The notes under the pieces: model-generated | The model's database searches: none | Told to the model about the DNA's origin: nothing | The model's input: the letters and a program-made list of their open reading frames with translations, nothing else | Program-made: the position numbers and the translations under genes | In this document: one piece after another, positions 42,523 to 52,531 of the stretch | How positions within the stretch are numbered: position 1 is the first letter of the stretch | Layout of the letters: each line of letters opens with the position of its first letter | Origin: an uncultured Helcococcus sp. | GTDB lineage: Bacteria > Bacillota > Clostridia > Tissierellales > Peptoniphilaceae | Direction: 5' to 3' | Assembly: GCA_937926545.1 (NCBI GenBank) | Contig: CALAZW010000018.1 | Coordinates: 1-64,000 of the forward strand | DNA: 64,000 bases

Positions 42523-44061
42523 ATGAAATCGACAGCTTTTATTTTAATGATCATTACTCTCGTGTCTAAGATTACAGGGCTTATACGGGAGCAATTTTTT
42601 GCATACTATTTGGGAACAGGTATGCTAAGTGATATATATGGAACAGCTACATATGTCCCCTTTACAGTTTTCGGCTTTATAACAGCTGGAGTTGTGGCAA
42701 GTTTTATTCCCATCTACAATAAGGTTCGTACAGAAAAGGGACAAAGACAGGCGGAGAGATTCACTTCCAACCTGGTTAATATTTTATTTATAGTAGCCAG
42801 CCTGTTTATTTTGGTCATGATGATTTTTACCACTCCCATAGTCAAGCTTTTTGCCCTAGGCTATACAGAGGGTAAGTTAACCCTGGCAGTTCAGTTTACA
42901 AGGTTTATCCTATTAACTCTTTACGCCACAGCCATATCATCGGTCTTTATAGGTTACTTAAATGTCCATGAAGACTTTATTACGCCGTCACTGACGGGTA
43001 TTTTTATGAATGTCTTCTTGGTCATATCAGTTATGATAGCCTACAAGATGAATAACTTCTTTATTTTGGCCTATGGCTTTGTACTTACAGAGTTTCTTAA
43101 GTATATGTTCTTCCCAAAAGCCATAAAAAAGACCAAGTATAAGCACAGGTTTTTTATAGATTTTAATGATGAGTATATCAAGCAGCTTTTAAAAATGTCC
43201 CTGCCTATTATAGCCAGCGTGGCAGCTGTTGATATTTCAACCATGATAGACCAGAGTTTGGCCTCCAAGCTCTTTGAAAATACCCACGGGGCTGTAGCGG
43301 CCTTAAGGTTTGCATCCCTGGTTCTACAATTGATTTCAGGTGTTGTGGTAGTTTCAGTTACCACTTCCATCTATCCCAGCCTTTCCAAGTATGGGAATAA
43401 TGGAGAATATCCTAGATTAAAAAAGACCATGATGGATGCCATGATTTCATCCTTAATCTTTGTAATTCCTGCCATGTTTGGAATAATGATCCTATCAGTA
43501 CCAACTGTTAGACTACTCTTCCAAAGGGGGATGTTTGACGCCGAGTCCACAGCCCTTACAGCTGGTGTTTTATTTTTCTATGCACCCAGCCTGGTAGGCC
43601 TTACCATAAAAGATATTACTACTAGAGCCTTCTTTGCCATGGGCAATTCAAAAACTCCAGTAAAAATAACTATTGTACAAGTTATCTTGGATATAAGTCT
43701 TAACCTGACCCTATCCTACTTCTTTGGAATCAAGGGATTGGCCCTAGCCACATCCATAGCTTCCATAGTTGCAGGAATTATAACCTTGGTTAGTTTTAGA
43801 AGACAGTATGGTAAAATTGGAGAAGAACTATTTATCAAGTCCTTAAGCAAGTTGTTTATCATAAGTTCTCTTATGGGGCTGGTAACCTTCTTTGTATTCA
43901 AGCTTTTGGCTGGAATTAATTTCTTCCTAGCCTTTGTAATAACAGTTCTACTGTCCATGCTTGTATATGGACTTCTCTTGGTAATGGTTAACATACCACA
44001 AGTTAATATGGCTCTAAGAAATATAAGTAGAAAGAAAAGAAATAAAGCAAAAAGAAGTTAA
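42523..44061 (+). CDS. murJ: Lipid II flippase MurJ
   Basis: This 512-residue membrane protein has about fourteen helices. Features are ITLVSKITGLIREQFFAYYLG at the N-terminus, the MVIN signature region FIPIYNKVRTEKGQRQAERF, and DAESTALTAGVLFFYAPSLVG in the middle. It flips the undecaprenyl-linked peptidoglycan precursor to the outside. A lysine-rich tail (SRKKRNKAKRS) ends the protein. AAAGAGGT precedes the ATG, and a TATAAT box lies about 20 bases upstream of that. Confidence 0.93.
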   Translation: MKSTAFILMIITLVSKITGLIREQFFAYYLGTGMLSDIYGTATYVPFTVFGFITAGVVASFIPIYNKVRTEKGQRQAERFTSNLVNILFIVASLFILVMMIFTTPIVKLFALGYTEGKLTLAVQFTRFILLTLYATAISSVFIGYLNVHEDFITPSLTGIFMNVFLVISVMIAYKMNNFFILAYGFVLTEFLKYMFFPKAIKKTKYKHRFFIDFNDEYIKQLLKMSLPIIASVAAVDISTMIDQSLASKLFENTHGAVAALRFASLVLQLISGVVVVSVTTSIYPSLSKYGNNGEYPRLKKTMMDAMISSLIFVIPAMFGIMILSVPTVRLLFQRGMFDAESTALTAGVLFFYAPSLVGLTIKDITTRAFFAMGNSKTPVKITIVQVILDISLNLTLSYFFGIKGLALATSIASIVAGIITLVSFRRQYGKIGEELFIKSLSKLFIISSLMGLVTFFVFKLLAGINFFLAFVITVLLSMLVYGLLLVMVNIPQVNMALRNISRKKRNKAKRS

Positions 44062-44075
44062 ATTAAATAGATAAG

Positions 44076-44106
44076 AAGATGGTTAGTTTTTAACCATCTT
44101 TTTTGT
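44076..44106 (+). terminator. Terminator of murJ
   Basis: AAGATGGTTA and TAACCATCTT form a perfect 10-bp stem with a GTTTT loop, then a T-run. Confidence 0.9.
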
Positions 44107-44113
44107 TTTAAAC

Positions 44114-44144
44114 ACAAAAAAAGAAACCCTCAAAGAGAGTTTCT
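44114..44144 (-). terminator. Terminator of the PFOR gene
   Basis: On the minus strand AGAAACTCTC, TTT, GAGGGTTTCT (one wobble) is followed by seven T. Confidence 0.88.
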
Positions 44145-44164
44145 TTATTTATATTCAAGAAATA

Positions 44165-47100
44165 TTATTTTTCAAAGTTCATTTCAGCCATTCTCTTATA
44201 GTTAGCATATCTTTCCATAGCTGCATGTTCTGCTTCTACGTAAAGTTCTTCTGCTATTTCAGGGAATGATCTTTCAAGTGAAGTATATCTTACTTCGCCT
44301 TTCAAGAATTCTTGGAATGACGCTGTTGGTTCTTTTGAATCTAATATGAATGGATTTTGACCTTCTTCAGTTCTTCTTGGGTCAAATCTATATAGGTGCC
44401 AGTAACCAGCTTCAACAGCTTGTTTTTCTCTTGCAATTGATTTACCCATACCAGATTTTAATCCGTGGTTAATACATGGTGCATAAGCAATAACAAGTGA
44501 TGGGCCATCATATGATTCAGCTTCAACTAAAGCCTTGATTAATTGATTTTGGTTAGCTCCTAGTGCAACTTGTGCTACGTATACGTAACCGTATGTTGAC
44601 ATCATTAAACCTAAATCTTTCTTTCTGATCTTCTTACCTGAAGCAGCGAATTTAGCTACTGCAGCAAGTGGTGTTGCCTTTGATGATTGTCCACCAGTAT
44701 TTGAGTAAACTTCTGTATCGAATACTAATACGTTAATATCAGCACCTGAAGCTAATACGTGGTCTAATCCACCAAATCCGATATCGTATGACCAACCGTC
44801 ACCACCAAAGATCCATAATGATTTTTTAATCATATAATCTTTTAATGAAACTATTTCTTCAACTAAGTCATTTGCCTTAGCATCGTCAAATTTAGCATTT
44901 TCTGCTAATTTTAATATATCAGCTGATGCAGCTTTTGATTTACCGTAGTCTTCTTGACCTTCAATCCAAGCCTTGAATGCATCATTTAATTCAGTATCAA
45001 TGTTTAATTCTAAGAATTGGTTCATTAATACGTCTAATCTTTCTCTAGTCTTTTGAGTTGCAAGATTCATACCAAATCCGTATTCTGCAGCGTCTTCGAA
45101 TAAAGAGTTACCCCATGAAGGACCTTCTCCGCAAGAGTTTGTAGTGTAAGGAGTTGATGGTGCTGAACCTCCCCAAATTGATGAACATCCTGTAGCGTTA
45201 GCTATTAACATTCTGTCACCAAATAATTGAGTAACTAATTTAGCATAAGGTGTTTCACCACAACCAGCGCATGCGCCTGAGAATTCTAATAATGGTTGTT
45301 TGAATTGTGATCCCTTAACTGTAGTTTCTGCCATTAAGCCTTCTTTATATCCTACTACTTCATTAGCATATTCCCAGTTACCTTTTTGGTTTTCATATTG
45401 TTCTTCAAAAGGTTTCATGATTAATGCTTTTTCCTTAGCTGGACATACGTCAGCACAGTTACCACAACCTGTACAGTCTTGAGTAGATACTTGGATTCTA
45501 AATGAGTAATCATCTAATCCTCTACCCATAGCTTTTTTAGAAGTGAATGCTTCTGGAGCATTTTCTCTATCTTCTTCGTTTAATAAGAATGGTCTAATTA
45601 CTGCATGAGGACAAACGTAAGCACATTGGTTACATTGGATACAGTTTTCGATTTGCCATTCAGGTACATGTAATGCGATACCTCTCTTTTCGTAAGCAGC
45701 TGTTCCGTGTTCAAATTCACCGTTTTCAATTCCTACGAATGTAGATACAGGAAGTGAGTTACCTTCTTGTCTAATCATTGGAACAACAACGTTTTTAATG
45801 AATTCTGGTAATTTTGAATTGTCAACTTCTACGATTTCAGCATCTTTCCAGCTTGCTGGAACATCTATTTCAACTAATGCATTAATTCCTGCATCAACTG
45901 CTTCATAGTTCATGTTAACTATAGCATCACCTTTTCTACCATAAGTTTTATAGATAGAGTCTTTTAGATACTTAACAGCATCGTCAAGAGGTAATACCTT
46001 AGCCAAGTTAAAGAATGCAGATTGAACGATCATGTTAGTTCTGTTTCCTAATCCGATTTCTTCAGCTAATTTTGAAGCGTTGATTGTGTAGAATTTAATA
46101 TCATTGTTAGCTATATATCTCTTTAAGCTTCCTGGTAAGTGAGTTTCTAACTCTTCTTCAGTCCAGATAGTATTTAATAAGAAAGTACCACCCTTCTTAA
46201 GTCCTTTTAATAAATCATAGTTGTAAACATATGATTGTTTTGAACAAGAAATAAAGTCTGATTCGTCTAATAGATAAGTTGATCTAATAGGAGATTTACC
46301 AAATCTTAAGTGAGATACTGTCAAACCACCTGATTTCTTTGAGTCATAGTCAAAGTAACCTTGTGCATACATGTCAGTGTTATCACCAATGATTTTGATA
46401 GCTTGTTTGTTAGCTCCTACTGTACCGTCTGATCCGTAACCCCAGAATTTACATCTAGTGGTTCCTTCTTCAACGATTCTGATTTCTTCTTTTACTTCTA
46501 ATGATGTATTAGTAACGTCATCTACGATACCAATAGTAAATCTATCTCTTGGTTCTTCTTCATTTAAGTTGTCGAATACAGTCTTAATAACTGTAGGTGT
46601 AGTGTCTTTTGAACCTAAACCATATCTACCACCAACGATTAATGGAGCATTTTCTACTCCGTAGTAGATTGATCTAACGTCTAAGTATAGTGGTTCTCCT
46701 AAAGCACCTTTTTCCTTAGTTCTATCTAATACAGCAATTTTCTTAACTGTCTTAGGCATAGCTGCTAAGAAATGTTCTGCTGAGAATGGTCTGTATAAGT
46801 GAACTTTAACCATACCTACTTTTTCGCCTCTTGACATTAATAAGTCAATAACTTCTTCAGCAGCTTCTGTAATTGATCCCATAGCAACAATTACGTTTTC
46901 TGCATCTTCAGCTCCGTAGTAGTTAAATAAACCATAATCTCTACCAGTTTTTTCTGATACTTGCTTTAAGTAATCTTCAGTTATACCAACGATGTCGATA
47001 TAAGCTTGGTTTGAAGCTTCTAAAGCTTGGAAGTAAATGTCTGGTCCTTGAGCTGTACCCATAGTTTTTGGTCTTGATGGATTTAATGAAGCATCTCTAA

Positions 47101-47707
47101 ATGCCTTAATTGCATCATGATCAACCATAGTTGCTAACTCATCGTAATCCCAAACTTCAATTTTTTGAATTTCGTGACTTGTTCTAAATCCGTCAAAGAA
47201 GTGAACAAATGGAACTCTACCTTTAATAGCTGCTAAGTGAGCTACTGCTGCTAAGTCCATTACTTCTTGAACTGAACCTGATGCTAGCATAGCAAAACCA
47301 GTTTGTCTTGCTGCCATAACGTCTTGGTGGTCACCATATATTGATAATGCATGTGAAGCTAAAGCTCTAGCCGCAACATGGAATACTCCAGGTAATCTTT
47401 CTCCAGCGATCTTATACATGTCAGGAATCATTAATAATAATCCTTGTGATGCTGTGTATGTACTAGTTAATGCACCTGCTACTAATGAACCGTGAACCGC
47501 ACCTGCTGCTCCTGCTTCTGATTGCATTTCAGCAACGTCTACAGTTTGTCCAAAAATGTTTTTTCTACCATTTGCTGACCATTCATCTACAAATTCTGCC
47601 ATATTTGATGATGGTGTAATAGGATATATTGCTGCTACTTCTGTAAAGGCATAAGCCACATGAGCGGCTGCATTATTCCCATCCATAGTCTTCATAACTT
47701 TTGTCAT
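44165..47707 (-). CDS. nifJ: Pyruvate:ferredoxin (flavodoxin) oxidoreductase
   Basis: The 1180-residue single-chain enzyme has all PFOR domains: the N-terminal pyruvate-binding part (AFTEVAAIYPITPSSNMAEF), a middle domain, two [4Fe-4S] clusters (CIQCNQCAYVCP and CTGCGNCADVCP, residues about 690-770), the CAGCGETPY proximal-cluster cysteines, and the thiamine domain FGGDGWSYDIGFGG with DTEVYSNTGGQ. It oxidises pyruvate to acetyl-CoA and reduces ferredoxin, the core of anaerobic fermentation. The ATG at 47707 follows AAGGAGGAAT; upstream in-frame starts lack a site. Confidence 0.98.
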   Translation of the reverse strand: MTKVMKTMDGNNAAAHVAYAFTEVAAIYPITPSSNMAEFVDEWSANGRKNIFGQTVDVAEMQSEAGAAGAVHGSLVAGALTSTYTASQGLLLMIPDMYKIAGERLPGVFHVAARALASHALSIYGDHQDVMAARQTGFAMLASGSVQEVMDLAAVAHLAAIKGRVPFVHFFDGFRTSHEIQKIEVWDYDELATMVDHDAIKAFRDASLNPSRPKTMGTAQGPDIYFQALEASNQAYIDIVGITEDYLKQVSEKTGRDYGLFNYYGAEDAENVIVAMGSITEAAEEVIDLLMSRGEKVGMVKVHLYRPFSAEHFLAAMPKTVKKIAVLDRTKEKGALGEPLYLDVRSIYYGVENAPLIVGGRYGLGSKDTTPTVIKTVFDNLNEEEPRDRFTIGIVDDVTNTSLEVKEEIRIVEEGTTRCKFWGYGSDGTVGANKQAIKIIGDNTDMYAQGYFDYDSKKSGGLTVSHLRFGKSPIRSTYLLDESDFISCSKQSYVYNYDLLKGLKKGGTFLLNTIWTEEELETHLPGSLKRYIANNDIKFYTINASKLAEEIGLGNRTNMIVQSAFFNLAKVLPLDDAVKYLKDSIYKTYGRKGDAIVNMNYEAVDAGINALVEIDVPASWKDAEIVEVDNSKLPEFIKNVVVPMIRQEGNSLPVSTFVGIENGEFEHGTAAYEKRGIALHVPEWQIENCIQCNQCAYVCPHAVIRPFLLNEEDRENAPEAFTSKKAMGRGLDDYSFRIQVSTQDCTGCGNCADVCPAKEKALIMKPFEEQYENQKGNWEYANEVVGYKEGLMAETTVKGSQFKQPLLEFSGACAGCGETPYAKLVTQLFGDRMLIANATGCSSIWGGSAPSTPYTTNSCGEGPSWGNSLFEDAAEYGFGMNLATQKTRERLDVLMNQFLELNIDTELNDAFKAWIEGQEDYGKSKAASADILKLAENAKFDDAKANDLVEEIVSLKDYMIKKSLWIFGGDGWSYDIGFGGLDHVLASGADINVLVFDTEVYSNTGGQSSKATPLAAVAKFAASGKKIRKKDLGLMMSTYGYVYVAQVALGANQNQLIKALVEAESYDGPSLVIAYAPCINHGLKSGMGKSIAREKQAVEAGYWHLYRFDPRRTEEGQNPFILDSKEPTASFQEFLKGEVRYTSLERSFPEIAEELYVEAEHAAMERYANYKRMAEMNFEK

Positions 47708-47751
47708 AAATTCCTCCTTAAATTTTGCTACCATTTATTTCACAGTAAGTA

Positions 47752-47769
47752 TTTTACTCACCAGTAAAA
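47752..47769. promoter_or_regulatory. Inverted repeats in the PFOR leader
   Basis: TTTTACT, four bases, AGTAAAA forms a perfect 7-bp inverted repeat downstream of the predicted start. A third half-site (AGTAAG) is adjacent at about 47744. It could be an operator or a leader hairpin; the factor is unknown. Confidence 0.4.
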
Positions 47770-47793
47770 CTTTGATTTCGTAACTCCTTAATA

Positions 47794-47822
47794 ATTATAT
47801 AATTGTATATGGAAATAGTCAA
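47794..47822 (-). promoter_or_regulatory. Promoter of the PFOR gene
   Basis: TTGACT (47817-47822, minus strand), 17-base spacer and perfect TATAAT (47794-47799). This near-consensus promoter fits a highly expressed central enzyme; the leader is about 80 bases. Confidence 0.8.
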
Positions 47823-47829
47823 ATAAAGA

Positions 47830-48753
47830 CTACTCATTATTTAATTCATTGAATAATCTGTTGGTCAAAGCTATGGCAGAGTTGTAACCCAGCCTTTTTT
47901 GCCTATGATTTCTAGTTGCTACTTCGATTATCATGGCCAAGTTTCTTCCTGGTTTTACAGGAACTGTCAACCTGGACACCCTGACTCCTAAGATTTCTGT
48001 ATAGTCTTCATCCAGACCCAACCTATCATACTCTTTGCTGTCATCCCAATCTTCCAAATCAATTACCAAGTCGATTTCCGTTTCTGTCTTTACCGAACCA
48101 ACTCCATACAACCTTCTTATGTCCAAGATACCTATACCCCTTATTTCCATAAAGTGTCTAATATTTTCAGGACTTCTACCAATTAATTTGTCGTCTATAT
48201 TTCTTATTTCTACCACGTCATCGGCAACCAATCTATGACCTCTGGTTACCAGGTCCAAACCTGTTTCTGACTTACCTACAGATGATTTACCCCTAATTAG
48301 GACTCCTGAACCATATACTTCCATAAGTCCTGCATGAATGGAGATTTCTTCTGCTAAAAATCCTTCCAGGGTAACACTTAGCTTACCTATTAACTTGGTT
48401 GTAGCCAGGGGAGACCTGAAAAGTGTCTTGTCATAGTACTTGGCCAAGTCAATTATATCCTGGCTTATTTCCCTATCATAGGAAAATATTATACAAGGTA
48501 TATCGTGGGACAAGACCCCTCTAAATCTTTCATACCTGGTTTTTAAGTCCAAGGACATGTAGTAGCTGTACTCTACATTTCCTATAACCTGGATTCTCTT
48601 ATAGGGAAACTCTTCCATATGTCCTGTTAATTGTAGACCTGGTCTATTTACATTCCTATTGTCTATTTCAATTTCTTCATAATCTGAGCTGGCCGTCATA
48701 ACTTCCATATCTAAAATCTCAGCCAACTTCTGAAGTTTTATCTTTTTTTTCAT
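47830..48753 (-). CDS. hprK: HPr kinase/phosphorylase
   Basis: The 307-residue product has Walker A GKSSVGKS at 155-162, His140, the following LVADDVVEI and IEIRGIGILDIRRLYG-type segments, and VKPGRNLAMIIEVATRN near the C-terminus. HprK phosphorylates Ser46 of HPr for carbon catabolite control in Gram-positives. It is the last gene of the pepP-uvrC-hprK operon and directly abuts uvrC. Confidence 0.97.
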   Translation of the reverse strand: MKKKIKLQKLAEILDMEVMTASSDYEEIEIDNRNVNRPGLQLTGHMEEFPYKRIQVIGNVEYSYYMSLDLKTRYERFRGVLSHDIPCIIFSYDREISQDIIDLAKYYDKTLFRSPLATTKLIGKLSVTLEGFLAEEISIHAGLMEVYGSGVLIRGKSSVGKSETGLDLVTRGHRLVADDVVEIRNIDDKLIGRSPENIRHFMEIRGIGILDIRRLYGVGSVKTETEIDLVIDLEDWDDSKEYDRLGLDEDYTEILGVRVSRLTVPVKPGRNLAMIIEVATRNHRQKRLGYNSAIALTNRLFNELNNE

Positions 48754-50598
48754 TTATTCCTCCATGCGAAAATATTTATATATATTTTCCGCCACCTGAT
48801 TATTTATCGATTCACATTCCATAAGTTCACTAACACTGGCCTTCTTTATCCTATCCAAGGTCTTAAAGTGTTTCATAAGATTTTGCATCCTCTTATTACC
48901 TACCCCATCAATCTTGGTTAACTCACTGGTCAACATGGATTTTTTTCTCAATTGATTATGGTAGTTGATGGCAAATCTATGGACCTCTTCCTGGATTTGA
49001 TAAAGAAATCTATAAAGAGCTGAATTTCTCTTTAAAGGAATTCTTTCATTATTATATATGATGGCATCGGTTGTATGCTTGTCATCCTTGACCAAACCTA
49101 TTACTGGTATGGACAAGCCCAAGTCTCTTATAACCTCTAGGGCTACATTTACCTGGCCCTTGCCCCCATCCATTATTATCAGGGAGGGCATCTTGCCAAA
49201 GCCTGTATTAATGTTTAGGTTTACTTCTTCTTTTATACCCCTTTTTAACCTTCTGGTTAAAACTTCCCTCATACTGGCATAATCGTCAGGACCTTCAACT
49301 GTCCTTATCTTAAACTTCCTATACTCCTTGGGTGTCTTTTCCCCCATTTCATAAACCACCATAGATCCTACCGATTGGACTCCTGATGTATTAGATATAT
49401 CATAGGCCTCAATTCTCTCTAGAGGATAAAGGTCCAAGGTTTCTTCCAAGTGCTTAAGGCCTAGGGATTTACTTCTTTCCCTATCCTCCTTTTTCTTGAA
49501 AAATTCCATCATCATATCATAGGCATTGGCCCTAACCATCTTTAATAGGTCTGACTTATCTCCCCTTTGGGGAACCCTAAGACTTACCTTGCTGGCTCTT
49601 TTTTCCGATAAAAGCTCTTCAATTACCTCATGGTCTGCTGGCATAAACTCCACCAGGATTTCCTTGGCCACATTGGTCATGGATACATAGAATTGCTTCA
49701 TAAAGGATGACATGATTTCTTCATTGGACTCATCATAGTTGTTTTCCATGATAAAGTGTTGCCTGTCTATAACCTTACCTGTCCTCATAAAGAAGACCTG
49801 AATGGTCACATAGTTATCCTTCTTATAAAGGGCTATCAAGTCAAGGTCATCATTGGAGGTGGATGTGATTTTTTGTCTGGCCATAATCTGTTCTACAGAG
49901 ACCATAGAGTCCCTATATTTAGCTGCCTGTTCAAATTGAAGCTTGGCTGCTGCAGCCTTCATCTCTCTTTCCAAGTAGCTGGTTAAGATTTCTTCCTTCC
50001 CATTTAAAAACGCCTTAATTTGTTCTATATTTTCCATATAACTAGCTTCATCTGCCAAGCCTACACAAGGGGCGGGACACTTATCAATAAAGTAGTTTAA
50101 ACAAGGTCTCTTAAGACTTTGACCCTTGTCAAAATTTAGATTGCAGGTTCTTATCTTAAAAGTATCCCTTAAAAGATCTATTATGTCATTCACAGCAAAG
50201 GCATTGGGATAAGGACCATAGTAAAAGTTCCCATCATTTTTAACCCTTCTAACCTTCATAACCCTGGGATATTTTTCCCTGGTTACCATAATATAGGGAT
50301 ACTGCTTGTCATCTCTTAAAAGAATATTATAGTGGGGCCTATGCTCCTTGATAAAGTTAGACTCTAGTATTAAGGCTTCAACCTCATTTTCTACTATAAT
50401 ATATTCAAAATGATCCACTTTTTCCACCATCTTAAGGACTTTCATGTGTTTATTCTTGTCCTTGTTGAAATAAGACTTAACCCTATTCTTTAAGTTTTTG
50501 GCCTTACCCACATAGATTATGGTGTCATTTTTATCCTTCATCAAGTAGACGCCTGGTTTTTCAGGCAGTCTACTTAATTCATTTCTAAAATTTTTCAT
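48754..50598 (-). CDS. uvrC: Excinuclease ABC subunit C
   Basis: The 614-residue product starts with a GIY-YIG nuclease domain (PGVYLMKDKNDTIIYVGKAKNL). It has the central UVR coiled coil (AAAKLQFEQAAKYRD), the C-terminal RNase H-like nuclease (AYDISNTSGVQSVGSMVVYE, IMDGGKGQVNVA) and a helix-hairpin-helix end (LTKIDGVGNKRMQNLMKHF). It makes both incisions in nucleotide excision repair. Its start overlaps the pepP stop by one base. Confidence 0.98.
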   Translation of the reverse strand: MKNFRNELSRLPEKPGVYLMKDKNDTIIYVGKAKNLKNRVKSYFNKDKNKHMKVLKMVEKVDHFEYIIVENEVEALILESNFIKEHRPHYNILLRDDKQYPYIMVTREKYPRVMKVRRVKNDGNFYYGPYPNAFAVNDIIDLLRDTFKIRTCNLNFDKGQSLKRPCLNYFIDKCPAPCVGLADEASYMENIEQIKAFLNGKEEILTSYLEREMKAAAAKLQFEQAAKYRDSMVSVEQIMARQKITSTSNDDLDLIALYKKDNYVTIQVFFMRTGKVIDRQHFIMENNYDESNEEIMSSFMKQFYVSMTNVAKEILVEFMPADHEVIEELLSEKRASKVSLRVPQRGDKSDLLKMVRANAYDMMMEFFKKKEDRERSKSLGLKHLEETLDLYPLERIEAYDISNTSGVQSVGSMVVYEMGEKTPKEYRKFKIRTVEGPDDYASMREVLTRRLKRGIKEEVNLNINTGFGKMPSLIIMDGGKGQVNVALEVIRDLGLSIPVIGLVKDDKHTTDAIIYNNERIPLKRNSALYRFLYQIQEEVHRFAINYHNQLRKKSMLTSELTKIDGVGNKRMQNLMKHFKTLDRIKKASVSELMECESINNQVAENIYKYFRMEE

Positions 50599-52358
50599 TA
50601 TATTGCTTTAGTCATCTCTTCCAAATATTTTAAGTCTCTTCCTTCCAAATGAGGAGAGATCATTTCGTAACATTTTTTATTGTAGTCATTTAACCATTTT
50701 ATTTCCCAAACTTCCATTTGACTTAAAACCAAAGGTCTAGTATCTATTGGAACATAGGAAAGGGCTTCTAATTTTAAGAATCCTTCATGGTCTTCATCTG
50801 CCACTACATGAACTATATTTTCTATTCTTATACCATGGCTTCCTTCTATATAGATTCCTGGCTCTATGGAAAATACCATACCTTCTTCTAAAGGTACGCC
50901 ACCATCTCTCTTACTAATACTCATTGGTCCTTCATGAACTCCTAGGACAAAGCCTACTCCATGACCAGTACCATGATTATAATCCAAGCCTTCCTTCAAC
51001 ATTGGGTATCTACAAACTGAATCTAAGAAAATACCAGTTGTACCCTTTTTAAATCTTGCTGTTATGGCTGCTATATGGCCCTTTAAGGTTAGGGTATAGT
51101 GAAGTTTTTCTTCAAAAGTTAAATCTCCCAAGGCAACAGTCCTGGTTATATCAGTTGTTCCATCCAGGTATTGACCACCACTATCTACCAAGTAAAGACC
51201 TTTTTCCTTTAATACTGCTGGTTCTGTCTTGTTAGGATCATAGTGAGGCATGGCCGCATTAGATCCATAGGCTGATATGGTTTCAAAGCTAAACTCTATA
51301 AAATCTTTTTGCTCTTTTCTCAAATCAAGTAGTTTATTTGAAGCTAAAACTTCATTTATATTTCCAGTTGAAACTCCTGTTTCCACCCAGCTAAAGAATT
51401 TAGTAAGGGCTATGGAGTCCTTGTGAAAGGCGTTTTTAGAATTTTTTATTTCTGTTTCATTTTTCAAAGCCTTCATCAAGGTTGTAAGATTGGTTCCTCT
51501 TTTTATCTTCACATTTTTATTTAATTTTTGAAATATTGCCACATTGGTCCTATCTGGATCCAAGTAAACTGTCTTTTGACCCTTTATATCCTTTACAACG
51601 TCATAGATATGGTCATACTCATATACTTCTATTTCATCTTCTTCCAACTTGTCTAAAACTTCCTTGGTTAATTTATTTTCATCAATATATAGGAAGGAAC
51701 TATCCTTGGTAATCATGGCAAAGGAAATAAATACAGGAGTAGCCTTAATATCATTGCCCCTTAAGTTATATAGGTAGGCTATGTCTTCCAAGGCCCCTAT
51801 AAAATAGTAGTCTACTTCTCTTTGTTCCATCATGGCCCTAACCACTCTAATCTTATCCCTAGTAGACATACCTGCGTATTTCTCATCATGGATAAATACC
51901 TTGTCCATAGGTAGTTCTGGCCTATCTTGCCAAATTTCACTTATATAATCAACATCTGTTATTACCAATCTGCCTGGTAGTTGGTCGCTTAAATTATTGT
52001 AGGCAGTAAGGGACATACACTTACCATCCAAACCAATCTTTCCAAACTCTGGTACTTCTTCTTGTAAGAATTCCAAGTAACTAATATCTTCCCCCATCCT
52101 ATATAGGCTAAAGGGAGTATGTTTTAATTCATTTTCCGCCTGGATAAAGTATCTTCCATCAGTCCACAGACCAGCCTTATCCTTGGTGATTACAGCCGTA
52201 CCAGCTGAACCTGTAAAGCCAGATATGAATTCTCTGGTTGTATAATGAGATGGTAGATATTCTGATTGATGCGGATCTGATGTAGGTACTATATAGGCAT
52301 CAATGTTTCTATCTCTCATAAGTTCTCTTAATTTATCAACATTATCGTAAATACTCAT
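50598..52358 (-). CDS. pepP: M24 family Xaa-Pro aminopeptidase
   Basis: The 586-residue protein has two creatinase-like N-terminal domains (residues 1-300) and a pita-bread peptidase domain with metal ligands in LVDSGGQYLDGTTDITRT, NHGTGHGVGFVLGVHEGP and FSIEPGIY. This long form matches the eukaryote-like APP1 type rather than the 440-residue PepP. It removes an N-terminal residue preceding proline. It is the first gene of an operon with uvrC and hprK. Confidence 0.93.
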   Translation of the reverse strand: MSIYDNVDKLRELMRDRNIDAYIVPTSDPHQSEYLPSHYTTREFISGFTGSAGTAVITKDKAGLWTDGRYFIQAENELKHTPFSLYRMGEDISYLEFLQEEVPEFGKIGLDGKCMSLTAYNNLSDQLPGRLVITDVDYISEIWQDRPELPMDKVFIHDEKYAGMSTRDKIRVVRAMMEQREVDYYFIGALEDIAYLYNLRGNDIKATPVFISFAMITKDSSFLYIDENKLTKEVLDKLEEDEIEVYEYDHIYDVVKDIKGQKTVYLDPDRTNVAIFQKLNKNVKIKRGTNLTTLMKALKNETEIKNSKNAFHKDSIALTKFFSWVETGVSTGNINEVLASNKLLDLRKEQKDFIEFSFETISAYGSNAAMPHYDPNKTEPAVLKEKGLYLVDSGGQYLDGTTDITRTVALGDLTFEEKLHYTLTLKGHIAAITARFKKGTTGIFLDSVCRYPMLKEGLDYNHGTGHGVGFVLGVHEGPMSISKRDGGVPLEEGMVFSIEPGIYIEGSHGIRIENIVHVVADEDHEGFLKLEALSYVPIDTRPLVLSQMEVWEIKWLNDYNKKCYEMISPHLEGRDLKYLEEMTKAI

Positions 52359-52457
52359 TTTACACCTCTTTTTAATTTATTATTCATCAATATAATAATA
52401 TCAGAAAACAAATAAATAATATAGTTTATCAATATATTAGCAATTTCCCTCTAAATA

Positions 52458-52486
52458 TTGATATTTACTAGCAGTTACTTTATAAT
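52458..52486 (+). promoter_or_regulatory. Promoter of ychF
   Basis: TTGATA (52458-52463), 17-base spacer, perfect TATAAT (52481-52486), 46 bases before the ATG. Confidence 0.8.
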
Positions 52487-52531
52487 ATGCTTATGTTTAT
52501 TGATAATAAGTAAGATAAGGTGAGTGATTAT

